Part shown: piece after piece, positions 8,497 to 16,973 of the stretch
Layout of the letters: every line of letters begins with the position of its first letter
How positions within the stretch are numbered: the stretch's first letter is position 1
Assembly: GCF_003634045.1 (NCBI RefSeq)
Contig: NZ_RBIM01000001.1
Coordinates: 62,001-126,000, forward strand
Reading direction: 5' to 3'
Length of the DNA: 64,000 bases
DNA from: Maricaulis maris
GTDB lineage: Bacteria > Pseudomonadota > Alphaproteobacteria > Caulobacterales > Maricaulaceae
The notes under the pieces: model-generated
What the model was told of the DNA's origin: nothing
Seen by the model: only the letters and a program-made list of their open reading frames with translations
Database searches by the model: none
Translations under genes and position numbers: made by a program

Positions 8497-8805
8497 TCAA
8501 TACCCTTGAAACAGAAAGTCCAGCGCGTTGACGATATCGTCCCGATGCCGGGCTTCCACATTGGCGATAGCGGTGCCGAGTTGGTTCGCAGACTGCACAC
8601 CCAGACCGGCCGTCGCGAAAAGATAGGCCTCGCCGTCAATGTCCAGTATCGGCTCGAGGCGGGAAATTGGCGGGCGTTTAAGATCGGCGGTCGCAAGGAG
8701 CGGGACAACGATCCGGCTGGGCAGCTCGCTCAAGAGGTGGGCCTGAATGTCGACAACCAGCGCAACACCGCTTCCCTTCAACGGGTGAACGTCGAAGCGG
8801 GCCAT
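8497..8805 (-). CDS. ccdB: CcdB-type toxin of a type II toxin-antitoxin pair
   Basis: A 102-residue CcdB-fold protein. CcdB toxins poison DNA gyrase (GyrA). Family blocks are MARFDVHPLKGSGVALVVDIQAHLL at the start, RIVVPLL, PILDIDGEAYLFAT, and a C-terminal DDIVNALDFLFQGY; classical CcdB needs its last W-G-I residues, here F-Q-G-Y. Its ATG directly follows the antitoxin stop (TGA then ATG, no gap), so the two are coupled. The length matches the family. Whether the altered tail still binds gyrase is open. Confidence 0.88.
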   Translation of the reverse strand: MARFDVHPLKGSGVALVVDIQAHLLSELPSRIVVPLLATADLKRPPISRLEPILDIDGEAYLFATAGLGVQSANQLGTAIANVEARHRDDIVNALDFLFQGY

Positions 8806-9069
8806 TCAATCGTCGTCCGGTTGGGCCCACCAAGGGGGAGGCAGCAGGGGGCCATCGCGCTGATAGCGCTCGTTATAGGCCTTGATCCCCTCGCGGTTCT
8901 CTTCCAGCCAGCGGCGGCCCTTTTCCTCGCGGATGGCGGCCTCGATGCCCGCCTCGGCGGCACGGGAGGTGTTGAGGCCGAGGGCCTTGGCCTCGGCCAT
9001 CACGTCTTCGCGGACGGTGAGATTGGTGCGCTTGCGGCGTTCGGCTTGCGGATATCGCGGTTCGGACAT
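8806..9069 (-). CDS. ccdA: CcdA-type antitoxin
   Basis: An 87-residue antitoxin with an N-terminal ribbon-helix-helix region (KRTNLTVREDVMAEAKALGLNTSRAAEAGIEAAI). Its C-terminal tail, EEKGRRWLEENREGIKAYNE, is the CcdA signature that wraps CcdB. The extra C-terminal DGPLLPPPWWAQPDDD is longer than in F-plasmid CcdA. It is first in the operon, and a perfect 9-bp inverted repeat overlapping the -10 box lies 14 bases upstream, fitting autorepression by the CcdA-CcdB complex. Confidence 0.92.
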   Translation of the reverse strand: MSEPRYPQAERRKRTNLTVREDVMAEAKALGLNTSRAAEAGIEAAIREEKGRRWLEENREGIKAYNERYQRDGPLLPPPWWAQPDDD

Positions 9070-9082
9070 GGTCAGGCTCCGG

Positions 9083-9121
9083 TGTGTGTATGATTATACA
9101 CACATTTGCGGCCGTCTCCAA
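9083..9121 (-). promoter_or_regulatory. ccdAB promoter with overlapping autoregulatory operator
   Basis: On the minus strand TTGGAG (9116-9121), a 17-base spacer and TATAAT (9093-9098) form a good sigma70 promoter. The -10 lies inside a perfect inverted repeat, TGTGTGTAT at 9083-9091 and ATACACACA at 9096-9104, with a 4-base centre. This is the layout expected for ribbon-helix-helix autorepression. Confidence 0.75.
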
Positions 9122-9268
9122 TCACGATTGGTGACCCGGCCCGTCAGACTCCATGCCCCGCTTGCCATGGCCGGTATCTTCGGCTACTAGCCCCGCTCCT
9201 GAGTTTATATGAGCTGCGTGCGGGGCAACGTAATCCCGTTGCGCGGCGGACAAGAGAAAGCCGGACCG

Positions 9269-9487
9269 ATGAAAAAGGATACCCATCCCGAGTATCACAT
9301 CATCAATGTTGTGATGACCAACGGGACCACCTTCCAGACCAAATCCACCTGGGGCAAGGAAGGCGATACGATCAATCTCGACATCGATCCGACGTCGCAC
9401 CCGGCCTGGACCGGCGGCAATCAGCACATGCTGGACCGCGGCGGCCGTGTTTCGCGCTTCAAGGACAAGTTCAAGGGCTTCGCGTAA
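9269..9487 (+). CDS. rpmE: 50S ribosomal protein L31, zinc-free type
   Basis: A 72-residue L31: [19 protein letters not shown] at the start, then [36 protein letters not shown]. It has no cysteine, so it is the C-minus form that does not bind zinc, usual in alphaproteobacteria. An in-frame start exists upstream at 9209, but the conserved N-terminus fixes the start at ATG 9269. A strong terminator follows. Confidence 0.97.
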   Translation: MKKDTHPEYHIINVVMTNGTTFQTKSTWGKEGDTINLDIDPTSHPAWTGGNQHMLDRGGRVSRFKDKFKGFA

Positions 9488-9512
9488 GCTTTTCGACGTC
9501 CTCCGCGACAAG

Positions 9513-9547
9513 AAAAAGGCCCGTTCCGGTTGGAGCGGGCCTTTTTT
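9513..9547 (+). terminator. Rho-independent terminator of rpmE
   Basis: A 10-bp stem (9518-9527 with 9532-9541, one G-U pair), loop GGTT, followed by six T (9542-9547). A-rich bases before the stem let it work for leftward transcription too. Confidence 0.92.
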
Positions 9548-9573
9548 CTGTCCGGCGATGTGTGTCGTGCGGG

Positions 9574-10101
9574 TCAGCGTTGGCCGAAAGCGCCGCGCAG
9601 CATGGCCATCTGGTCGGCAACCGGATTGGCGTCCGTGTCGACCACACCGTCGGTATAGAGATTGTCGTCGATCCGCTTGAGGCGATCATAGAGCGATCGC
9701 GACCGTTTCACGAGGTCGCCGAGCACGGCCGGCGGGGTTTCGCCTTCCGGCCATAACTTCTCGCTCGGTCGATCCGCGGACAGGCGGTATTTGCCATCGG
9801 TTGCAGCCTCGGCCGACATCTCGCCTTCGGCGACAGCGCGCTGGGCCAACAGCCAGGAGGCGGCCTGCATCAGACGTGTGGTCAGCTTCATGCTCTCGGT
9901 GGCGTAGGACAGGGCGCCGGCCCGATCGAGTGATTTGGAGTCGTCACGGCCCGGCCCATCGAGATAGCTCGCAGTCTCCTCGACCAGGTCCATGCCCTCG
10001 CGGAAGAGTTTCTGGAACATCTCCGAGGCGGCAAAATCCTGAGCCCGGGCAGCAGGGCCGCCGCCGGCTGGGAAGAGGGTCGGTGTGTGACTATCGGTCA
10101 T
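9574..10101 (-). CDS. rcdA: RcdA, regulator of CtrA degradation (DUF1465)
   Basis: A 175-residue helical protein of the DUF1465 family, the family of Caulobacter RcdA. RcdA is part of the CpdR-RcdA-PopA adaptor hierarchy that delivers CtrA and other proteins to the ClpXP protease at the cell pole. Visible blocks are MFQKLFREGMDLVEETASYLDG, AGALSYATESMKLTTRLMQAASWLLAQRAV and KRSRSLYDRLKRID. The length matches Caulobacter RcdA (about 176). It lies beside a DUF1192 gene, a quinone oxidoreductase and trcR, an order I recall as conserved in related genera. Confidence 0.82.
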   Translation of the reverse strand: MTDSHTPTLFPAGGGPAARAQDFAASEMFQKLFREGMDLVEETASYLDGPGRDDSKSLDRAGALSYATESMKLTTRLMQAASWLLAQRAVAEGEMSAEAATDGKYRLSADRPSEKLWPEGETPPAVLGDLVKRSRSLYDRLKRIDDNLYTDGVVDTDANPVADQMAMLRGAFGQR

Positions 10102-10180
10102 TACGCGTCCATTCGTGCGTCGATCACGGGTTACGGGCGAATCGTAGCAAGGCTCGGGCCAGACTGCCCAAAGAGTTTGA

Positions 10181-10378
10181 TCAAAACTTAAACACGGCGT
10201 CCGCCGCGTTCAGCCCGGCCTTCTTTTTTTCAGTGATATCGTCGATGCGGCGGATCTCGTCTTCCAACAGCCCACGCCGCTCGGCCAGATCGTCCAGCGA
10301 CAAGGCGCTGAGATCCTCGCCGGGAATGATGCCCTGGCGTGCCCGTTGGCTTGCGATGCTCTCCTCGTCATGAAACAT
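10181..10378 (-). CDS. DUF1192 small protein
   Basis: A 65-residue protein, MFHDEESIASQRARQG then LSALSLDDLAERRGLLEDEIRRID, typical of DUF1192: an acidic start, then a short helical hairpin. The start ATG 10378 has GGAGG 7 bases upstream; a longer in-frame reading has no support. It is divergent from the quinone oxidoreductase (61-base gap) and 79 bases upstream of rcdA on the same strand, so they may be cotranscribed. The function is unknown. Confidence 0.85.
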   Translation of the reverse strand: MFHDEESIASQRARQGIIPGEDLSALSLDDLAERRGLLEDEIRRIDDITEKKKAGLNAADAVFKF

Positions 10379-10439
10379 GGATCGGCCTCCACATGCTTGG
10401 CTCCTGGGGGCAGCATAACGCGAAGGAAGGCAAAGTCCC

Positions 10440-11432
10440 ATGATCGAGATCGCGAAAACTGAAAACCGCATCGTTATCGCCCGCGAGCCAGGCGGCCCGG
10501 ATGTGCTTGAAATCGTGACCCGGCCCGTGCCGGTCCCTGGCCCGGGCGAGCTGTTGATCCGGAATGTCGCTTGCGGCGTGAACCGGCCGGACCAGATCGA
10601 GCGGCTCGGCTTTTATCCCGCCCCGCCCGGCGCACCGGAAGGCTTGGGCCTGGAGGTGGCCGGTCATGTCGCCGAGCTGGGCGCGGGTGTCAGCGCGTTT
10701 GCGGTCGGCGATCCGGTCTGTGCCTTGGTGGCGGGCGGCGGCTATGCCGATTTCTCGGTCGCCCCGGCCGGCTCGGTCCTGCCGGTGCCGGACACTGTCG
10801 CAGTGGCCGATGCGGCCGGACTGCCCGAGACCGTGTTTACCGTATGGACGAATGTGTTCGAGATCGGCGCATTGTCGCGTGATGAAACATTTCTGGTCCA
10901 TGGCGGAACAAGCGGGATCGGATCGACGGCGATCCAGATGGCCAAGGCGGCGGGGGCGCGGGTGATCGCAACAGCCGGCACGCCGGACAAGGTCACGCAG
11001 TGCAAGGCGCTCGGTGCCGATATTGCGATCAACTACCGGGACGAGGACTTCCAGACGGTTGTGACCGAAGCCGGCGGTGCCGACGTCATCCTGGACATGG
11101 TTGGCGGCGCCTATGTCCAGAAAAACATCAATTGTGCCCGCATGGGTGCGCGGATTGTCTCGATCGCTTTTCTGACCGGCAGCCGCGTGGAGGTTGATCT
11201 GATGCGGGTCATGCTCAAGCGGATCACGCTGACCGGCTCAACCCTGCGGGCGCGGTCATTGGCGGAAAAGGCCCGTCTCGCGGCCGCTGTCCGTGACACC
11301 GTGTGGCCCTGGATCGCCGCCGGCAAATTGGCGCCGCTGATCGACAGCCGTTTTGCCCTGGATGATGTTCGTTCCGCACACGAACGGCTCGATTCCGGCG
11401 CCCATGCGGGAAAGATACTGCTGGATTGCTGA
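10440..11432 (+). CDS. NAD(P)H:quinone oxidoreductase, zinc-free MDR (PIG3-like)
   Basis: A 330-residue medium-chain reductase. The N-terminal GroES-like half includes GVNRPDQIERLGFYPAPPGAP, and the Rossmann half includes FLVHGGTSGIGSTAIQMAKAAGA. No structural or catalytic zinc cysteines are present, as in PIG3/zeta-crystallin NADPH-quinone reductases. It is cytosolic, divergent from the DUF1192-rcdA unit and ends at a strong terminator before trcR. The specific quinone substrate cannot be read from sequence. Confidence 0.9.
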   Translation: MIEIAKTENRIVIAREPGGPDVLEIVTRPVPVPGPGELLIRNVACGVNRPDQIERLGFYPAPPGAPEGLGLEVAGHVAELGAGVSAFAVGDPVCALVAGGGYADFSVAPAGSVLPVPDTVAVADAAGLPETVFTVWTNVFEIGALSRDETFLVHGGTSGIGSTAIQMAKAAGARVIATAGTPDKVTQCKALGADIAINYRDEDFQTVVTEAGGADVILDMVGGAYVQKNINCARMGARIVSIAFLTGSRVEVDLMRVMLKRITLTGSTLRARSLAEKARLAAAVRDTVWPWIAAGKLAPLIDSRFALDDVRSAHERLDSGAHAGKILLDC

Positions 11433-11530
11433 TTTGTGCAGGCTGCCCCGCTTTGCAGCCCGCGCGGTCTGCGCTATAAATGCATCAAATCGCTGGATGG
11501 TGCAGACCTGCCACCAGCGTCGGAAGCCCA

Positions 11531-11558
11531 AGCCCGGCCGCCGCGTCGGGCTTTTTTT
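11531..11558 (+). terminator. Rho-independent terminator between quinone oxidoreductase and trcR
   Basis: Stem AGCCCG (11531-11536) with CGGGCT (11547-11552), followed by a run of seven T and another T-rich stretch. It separates trcR from the upstream gene. Confidence 0.85.
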
Positions 11559-11596
11559 GTTTTTGTACTTCAATCCCATGCCTTGGAGCTGAGACC

Positions 11597-12265
11597 ATGA
11601 CCGAGATCCTGATGCCGAAAGCGACGGCCGTCTGGCTCGTCGACAATACCTCGCTGACCTTCGACCAGATCGCCGATTTCTGTGGCTTGCATCCGCTCGA
11701 AGTGAAGGGCATTGCCGATGGCGATGTTGCTGTCGGCGTGCGCGGCGCTGACCCGATTTCCAACGGGCAGCTGACGCGCGAGGAAATCGAGAAGGCCGAG
11801 AAGAGCGACAAATACCGCATGACGGTGGTGAAGCCGAAATATTCCGAGCTGCACCAGCCGGCCAAGCGTCGCGGCCCGCGCTACACGCCACTGTCGCGCC
11901 GCCAGAACCGTCCGGACGCCATCGCTTGGCTGGTCCGCAACCACCCGGAGCTGGCCGACGCCCAGATCTCCAAGCTGATCGGCACCACCAAGACGACGAT
12001 CCAGGCCGTGCGCGAGCGCAGTCACTGGAACTCGTCCAACATCAAGCCGACCGATCCGGTGTCGCTGGGGCTCTGCACCCAGATCGACCTGGATGAGCAG
12101 GTCAAGAAGGCCTCGGCCCGTCGCCGCAAGCTCGAGGAAGAAAACCCGGAACTGCTGACCGATACGCTGAAGGCCCAGGAAGACCTGCACCAGGCCGAGG
12201 AAAAGCCCGCCCAAGAGGCCGAGATCGACCTGGAAACGCTGTTCGGTGGTCCCAAGGCCGAATAG
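11597..12265 (+). CDS. trcR: TrcR, cell-cycle transcriptional regulator (DUF1013)
   Basis: A 222-residue DUF1013 protein, the alphaproteobacterial family named TrcR in recent annotation. It opens MTEILMPKATAVWLVDNTSLTFDQIADFCGLHPLEVKGIADG. Two helix-turn-helix-like segments are visible: TFDQIADFCGLHPLEVKGIA and NHPELADAQISKLIGTTKTT. A charged helical C-terminus follows. It acts as a DNA-binding regulator linked to the cell cycle; targets are not known to me. The start ATG 11597 has GGAG 8 bases upstream. It has its own terminators on both sides. Confidence 0.88.
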   Translation: MTEILMPKATAVWLVDNTSLTFDQIADFCGLHPLEVKGIADGDVAVGVRGADPISNGQLTREEIEKAEKSDKYRMTVVKPKYSELHQPAKRRGPRYTPLSRRQNRPDAIAWLVRNHPELADAQISKLIGTTKTTIQAVRERSHWNSSNIKPTDPVSLGLCTQIDLDEQVKKASARRRKLEEENPELLTDTLKAQEDLHQAEEKPAQEAEIDLETLFGGPKAE

Positions 12266-12290
12266 GCCGGACCTCTGTCACCAGAATTGA

Positions 12291-12326
12291 AAAAGGCCTG
12301 GAACCCGTCGGTTCCAGGCCTTTCTT
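12291..12326. terminator. Bidirectional terminator of trcR and the SDR gene
   Basis: A perfect 14-bp stem (12292-12305 with 12310-12323), loop CGTC, T-rich on the right and A-rich on the left, placed between converging genes. Confidence 0.92.
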
Positions 12327-12347
12327 ATTGCGTTGTGCGTCGCGGCC

Positions 12348-13148
12348 TCAGCCCTTGGGCACCGTGTAATTCATCGCCAGGCGTCCGCCATCGGCATAGA
12401 TCGTGGTGCCGGTGATATAGCTGGCATCCTTTGACGCCAGGAAAGACGCCACTGAGGCGATCTCGTCGGGGTCGCCGATCCGCTGCAGCGGGGTGCGGGA
12501 CATGATCTTGTCCATCGCTTCGGGATTGTCATTCACCGCCTTGAGCACGTCGGTATTGATGCTGCCCGGTCCGATCGCATTGACGCGGATGCCGTATTTG
12601 GCGAGCGCCAGCGCCATCGACTTGGTCATCTGGTTGATGGCACCCTTGGTGGCGCAATAGGCGAGCTGGTCGGGGATCGCCATGACGCCGTTGACCGATG
12701 ACATGTTGATGATCGAATAGCGGCGGCGCACATCTTCAGTCCGTTCGCCGTCTTCCTCGATCTGGTCGACCATCTGCCGTGCGGCCTCGCGGGCCACCAG
12801 GAAGGCGCCGCGCAGATTGACGCCCATCACCTTGTCAAAATCGGACTCCGAGAGGGTCAGGATATCGCCGCTGGCCACGATGCCGGCATTGTTCACCAGC
12901 ACGTCGAGCCGTTCGAAGGTCGAGCGGGTTTCCGACAGCAGATTGTTGACGGCAAGTCGGTCCGCAACATTGCAGGAGACAAAGAGGGCGCGATCCTTGT
13001 CGGCGCCCAATTCCTCGGCGAGGGCCTGGCCGGCGCGGGCATCGACATCGGCGATCACGACATGGCAGCCGTCTTCGGCGAGACGACGGGCACAGGCCTT
13101 GCCAATGCCGTTGGCGCCTCCGGTTATGATTGCGACGCGGTCACCCAT
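12348..13148 (-). CDS. Short-chain dehydrogenase/reductase
   Basis: A 266-residue classical SDR. The NAD(P) motif is TGGANGIG at 9-16, NNAG is at 86-89, the catalytic Ser at 150/151, and YCATK places Tyr164 and Lys168. Asp in VIADVDARAG after the second strand suggests a preference for NAD. Relatives include glucose 1-dehydrogenase-like and 3-oxoacyl-reductase-like enzymes; the substrate is unknown. It carries a small insert between the helix and the Ser strand (EEDGERTEDVRRR). Confidence 0.92.
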   Translation of the reverse strand: MGDRVAIITGGANGIGKACARRLAEDGCHVVIADVDARAGQALAEELGADKDRALFVSCNVADRLAVNNLLSETRSTFERLDVLVNNAGIVASGDILTLSESDFDKVMGVNLRGAFLVAREAARQMVDQIEEDGERTEDVRRRYSIINMSSVNGVMAIPDQLAYCATKGAINQMTKSMALALAKYGIRVNAIGPGSINTDVLKAVNDNPEAMDKIMSRTPLQRIGDPDEIASVASFLASKDASYITGTTIYADGGRLAMNYTVPKG

Positions 13149-13250
13149 CTTCAGTCCTCATGGCCAGCGCGCAGAAACGCGCGATCAGGATTGCTGACCT
13201 TGCACAGGCGGGCGGCGCTGGCAATCCATCCGGGCGCCGCGACAGCGCGG

Positions 13251-14120
13251 TCAGGGATTGTGGGTTCGCTCATAGTCATGGAGGATTTCCGGATCCTCCG
13301 GCGATAACCGCCAGGCACGCCGATAAAGCGGCCGCGCCTCCCGCATCCGGCCGACCGCTTCCAGCGCCGTGGCGTGGGAGTGGACGATGGCCCCGGAGTC
13401 CGGTTCCGCCGCCACAGCCTGTTCGCATAGGGGCAGGGCGGTCTCGGCGCGATCATCCTTGATCAGGGTCCAGCACAGCATGTTCAGGGTCGATCCGTCC
13501 TCAGGCGCCAGCTCGACCGCGCGGCGGGCATCCTCGACGGCGGCCCCGGTCAGACCGAGGTCGAGCAGGGCGCCGGCCCGGTTGATCCAGGAGCCGATCC
13601 AGTCCGGTTGCAGCCGGACGACATTGTCGAAGGCGACAACCGCCTCCGCGTCGCGGCCGAGCGCTTGGTAGACAATGCCCAGAGTGATCTGGGTCAGCGT
13701 GTCGTCGGGGGCTGCGGCGGCGGCCATTCGCAGGTCGTCCAGCGCCCGCTCGTGCTGGCCAAGCTCGGACCGGGCGATGCCGCGATTGCGGTAAAGCGTC
13801 GGTTCGACGGCACGGGCACCGCCTGTCTCGATGATGGCGAAGGCGAAATTATAGGCGTCCAGCGCGTCCTGGAATTCCTGTTCGGCCAGCAAGGCGGCGC
13901 CCAGCGAGGCATAGGCGCCGACCTCCTGGTTCATGTCGAGCTCGGCATGGTCCAGGCAGGCCCTGAACTGGCGGATCGCTTCGGCATTCTCGCCGCGATC
14001 CAGCGCGGCTTGTCCGGCCGCGCATTCGGACGCATCGGACGATGCCTGGACAAGTGCGGCGGCATGGGTGGCGGGTGCGAGCACCAGGCCGGCGGCCAGC
14101 AGGAGGGCAGAAAGGCGCAT
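13251..14120 (-). CDS. Secreted tetratricopeptide-repeat protein
   Basis: A 289-residue protein with a signal peptide (MRLSALLLAAGLVLAPATHA), two Cys soon after, and about six TPRs from residue 35 to the end, such as AEAIRQFRACLDHA, PTLYRNRGIARSELGQHERALDDLRMA and GSWINRAGALLDLGLTGAAVEDARRAVEL. It is a periplasmic scaffold by inference. The start has a GGAG site. A separate unit from the SDR gene 100 bases away. Confidence 0.88.
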   Translation of the reverse strand: MRLSALLLAAGLVLAPATHAAALVQASSDASECAAGQAALDRGENAEAIRQFRACLDHAELDMNQEVGAYASLGAALLAEQEFQDALDAYNFAFAIIETGGARAVEPTLYRNRGIARSELGQHERALDDLRMAAAAAPDDTLTQITLGIVYQALGRDAEAVVAFDNVVRLQPDWIGSWINRAGALLDLGLTGAAVEDARRAVELAPEDGSTLNMLCWTLIKDDRAETALPLCEQAVAAEPDSGAIVHSHATALEAVGRMREARPLYRRAWRLSPEDPEILHDYERTHNP

Positions 14121-14160
14121 CGGGAACTCCGGGAGTGGCGTTTTCTCAGTGTAGCGCGCA

Positions 14161-14185
14161 AAAAGGGCGGCCCGAAAGCCGCCCC
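14161..14185 (-). terminator. Terminator for the leftward DUF465 gene
   Basis: Stem 14166-14172 with 14179-14185 (7 bp, loop CCGAAA). On the minus strand it is followed by five T (14161-14165). It lies just downstream of the DUF465 stop. Confidence 0.8.
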
Positions 14186-14211
14186 GTTGATAATTGCGCT
14201 GTTGTAATCAG

Positions 14212-14400
14212 CTAGCCCGTAAGGGTCGCGTGCGCCGATAGTCGCAAACTTTCTATCTGTTCCTTGATTCGAAGCTTCTGCTTCTTGAGTCGCGCCAGTT
14301 CCAGGGAATCCGCCGACGGGTGCTTCTTGACCTCGTCGATTTGTGTATCCAGACGCGTATGTTTAGCGTCGAGCTCACGGATGCGGGCTTCGATGGGCAT
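14212..14400 (-). CDS. DUF465 (YdcH-like) small coiled protein
   Basis: A 62-residue helical hairpin: MPIEARIRELDAKHTRLDTQ then LELARLKKQKLRIKEQIESL. The ARLKKxKLxIKxxI block is the DUF465 signature. An in-frame start further up (14454) exists, but the family begins near MPIEARI and a GAGGGAGA site precedes ATG 14400. The function is unknown. A second DUF465 gene lies at 20694. Confidence 0.88.
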   Translation of the reverse strand: MPIEARIRELDAKHTRLDTQIDEVKKHPSADSLELARLKKQKLRIKEQIESLRLSAHATLTG

Positions 14401-14488
14401 GGAGACGTCTCCCTCTTGTGAAGTGGAACACTCGATTGAAGCAGGTTCCCGCATTATGTCTACTCACGAAACGTTTCGAGGATAAGAT

Positions 14489-15076
14489 ATGATGAAGCCG
14501 GAGCGGATGATTGTCGGCGTCTCGGGCGCCTCCGGGATCATCTATGGCATACGGGCGATGGAGGCGCTGAAGGCGCTGGGCATCGAGACCCACCTGGTTG
14601 CCTCGAAGGCGGCCGAGATGACGCTTGGCTATGAAACCGATATCTCGATCAAGGACTTCCGGGACAAGGCCGACCATGTCTACAAAATGCCGGATGTCGG
14701 TGCACCGATCGCATCGGGCTCGTTTGCGACCCGCGGCATGCTGATCGCGCCGTGCTCGGTCAAGACCATGTCGGAGATCGCCACCGGTGTGACGTCCAGC
14801 CTGTTGACCCGGGCCGCCGATGTTGTCCTGAAAGAGCGTCGACGGCTTGTCCTGATGGTTCGCGAGACGCCCTTCCATCTTGGTCATCTGCGCACGATGG
14901 AAGCGCTGACCGAAATGGGTGCCGTCATCTGCCCCCCACTGCCGGCCTTCTATGCCAAGCCGAAATCCATTGACGACCTGGTCAACCAGTCGGTCGGACG
15001 CGCCCTTGACCTGTTCGGTCTCGACTGGGATGGCACGCGGCGCTGGGGTGAGGACCTGGAAGACGGACGGCGCTGA
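14489..15076 (+). CDS. ubiX: UbiX family flavin prenyltransferase
   Basis: A 195-residue protein that makes prenylated FMN, the cofactor of UbiD decarboxylases used in ubiquinone synthesis. The flavin site is VGVSGASGIIYGIR, followed by IAPCSVKTMSEIATG, with LKERRRLVLMVRETPFHLGHLRTM and PPLPAFYAKPKSIDDLV. It starts with two ATGs after GAGGATAAG. No ubiD is in the window. It is divergent from DUF465. Confidence 0.96.
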   Translation: MMKPERMIVGVSGASGIIYGIRAMEALKALGIETHLVASKAAEMTLGYETDISIKDFRDKADHVYKMPDVGAPIASGSFATRGMLIAPCSVKTMSEIATGVTSSLLTRAADVVLKERRRLVLMVRETPFHLGHLRTMEALTEMGAVICPPLPAFYAKPKSIDDLVNQSVGRALDLFGLDWDGTRRWGEDLEDGRR

Positions 15077-15083
15077 GCCGCCC

Positions 15084-16964
15084 CTATTCCAATGTGATGC
15101 GGGTAATGTCGCCCGCCGTGATTTCGACTGACTGCTCGGCGTCATTGCCCCATCGGATGGTGTAAGCGCCGGCGGGAATGGTCAGGATTTCACCCGGGCG
15201 ACCGGTTGTGATGACCTCGCCGGTGGCCGAATCGGCAAGTTCGAAAGCACCGGTGACAGCCTGGGTCAGGGCCGCGGCGAGTTGGGTCCCGTCGGCGGCG
15301 CTGAAATAGCCACCACCACCGCTGGCCGCCCACGCGCGGAAGACGGCTTCGAGATCGGTATCGTCGATGGCAAAGCCGACAATATTCACCCGGATATCCC
15401 AGCCGCGGTCACGCAGGCCCTGAATGGCCGCAGCGGCATCGCCGTCACAGGTCTCTTCACCGTCTGTCAGGACAATCAGGATCCGGGTGCCGGCGACGTC
15501 GGCCAGGTCGCTTGCGGTCATTTCGATTGAGCGGCCCAGCGGGGTGCGGGCGAGATTCATGGCGTCGACGCCGCGGATCACACCGGTGGCGGCTGCCGGA
15601 TCGAGCGGACCGAGTGGCATTTCCAGATCGGTACGGCAGCTGTCGGCCTCGCGATGCCCGAAGACCCGCAGTGCAAAGCCGGTCCTCGCGGGGATGGTGT
15701 CGTTGACCAGGCTGGTCAGCGTTTCCCGCGCAATGGCGATGCGCCGCTCATCGCCAACCCGCTGCAGCATGGAACCGGACGCATCCAGGATAACGCCGAC
15801 AGCGTCGTCGGGACCAAGCGCGGCGCGTGTCTGTTCGACCAGCAATTGCCCCGGCTCGGCCGGCGGCGGCAGGACGATGAGGGTCCGACGCGCCATCTCG
15901 CGTCCCGCCCGTGTGAGATAGATGAGGGTGTAGTCGCCCGGGGTCTCGGGCGCGCCCAGCGTGACGCTGTCTGAATTGGGGTCGATATAACTGAACGTCG
16001 CGCGCGAACCGTCGCTCGCGTGCATCTCGATCAGGTCGCCTTGATTGCCGGTGCCGGCCCAGGTGACAGGAAATTGCGTATAGGCTGCCACCTCGGCGGG
16101 CGCGTCGATAGCGATATGGGCCGCAACGACGTCGATGGATGTGCGTCCAATCACCCGGCCACTGGACACATAGACGATGTCATAGGCACCCAGCGTCTCG
16201 GATGCGGTCAGAATGGCCGTGTCGTCCGCTCCGGCATTGCCGACATAGTAGTAGCTGGCGCCGCCAAGCGGTTCACCATCGCGCGCGGCGAAGGTGATAC
16301 GGTCCTGGCTGTTCTCCGGTCCGACCCAGGAAACGCGCACGGGCCCGCCCTGAAAGACCTCCGACGGGGCGGTCAGGATCGCCTCGATGCCGCCGACCTC
16401 GATCGGTGAGCGGGCGAGGACGGTCGAGCCACTGACATAGACAATGTCATAACTCCCCGCATCGGCGGGTGCCCGCAAGCTGGCCGGCCCGCCGTCCAGA
16501 TTGCCGACATAGGCGTAACCCGTTCCGCGGATGGGTGAGCCGTCCCGGACCGCGAATGTCAGATTGTCGCTGCGGCTGACGGGGCCGGTCCAGTCGAGGC
16601 TGAAGGTCTCGCCGGCGCTGACAGCGGCGGGTGCAGTAATGGACGCGTCCGGCAGGGTCACGGTCAGGGGCAGGCTGGCGCGCACCTCGCCGCCCGACAC
16701 GTAAACCAGTACATACTCACCCGGTGCTTCCGGTGCCATGATCACTTGCGGGTTGTTGTGGGTGTAGGCGTAGGAGAGCCGCCGACCTTCGCCGTCGGCG
16801 GGTCGCACTTCGAGAATGTCACCGCGTGCTTCAGGGGCGGTCCATTCAACCTCGATGCCCTGCCGGATATGCGCCTCGGTCGGTGCACTGATCTGCCAGT
16901 CCTGGGCCGGTGCCGGGCTGATCGTCAGAAGAATGAGGGCGCAAAGGCCGGTCAGAAAACGCAT
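15084..16964 (-). CDS. Secreted VWA protein with four N-terminal Ig-like repeats
   Basis: A 626-residue exported protein with a signal peptide (MRFLTGLCALILLTISPAPA). Four repeats of about 85-90 residues span about 25-370; each starts with an xxAPxxV motif and a W about ten residues on (EVEWTAP, SLDWTGP, RVSWVGP, PVTWAGT) and ends with YxIVYVSxG or YTLIYLT. A von Willebrand A domain follows: DASGSM at 394-399, Thr474 in RTPLG, TDGEE at 500-504, so the MIDAS metal site is complete. A short beta tail (from about 575) closes it. It is the last gene of a leftward group of unrecognised envelope genes. The ligand is unknown. Confidence 0.85.
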   Translation of the reverse strand: MRFLTGLCALILLTISPAPAQDWQISAPTEAHIRQGIEVEWTAPEARGDILEVRPADGEGRRLSYAYTHNNPQVIMAPEAPGEYVLVYVSGGEVRASLPLTVTLPDASITAPAAVSAGETFSLDWTGPVSRSDNLTFAVRDGSPIRGTGYAYVGNLDGGPASLRAPADAGSYDIVYVSGSTVLARSPIEVGGIEAILTAPSEVFQGGPVRVSWVGPENSQDRITFAARDGEPLGGASYYYVGNAGADDTAILTASETLGAYDIVYVSSGRVIGRTSIDVVAAHIAIDAPAEVAAYTQFPVTWAGTGNQGDLIEMHASDGSRATFSYIDPNSDSVTLGAPETPGDYTLIYLTRAGREMARRTLIVLPPPAEPGQLLVEQTRAALGPDDAVGVILDASGSMLQRVGDERRIAIARETLTSLVNDTIPARTGFALRVFGHREADSCRTDLEMPLGPLDPAAATGVIRGVDAMNLARTPLGRSIEMTASDLADVAGTRILIVLTDGEETCDGDAAAAIQGLRDRGWDIRVNIVGFAIDDTDLEAVFRAWAASGGGGYFSAADGTQLAAALTQAVTGAFELADSATGEVITTGRPGEILTIPAGAYTIRWGNDAEQSVEITAGDITRITLE

Positions 16965-16973
16965 GCCTGGCTC

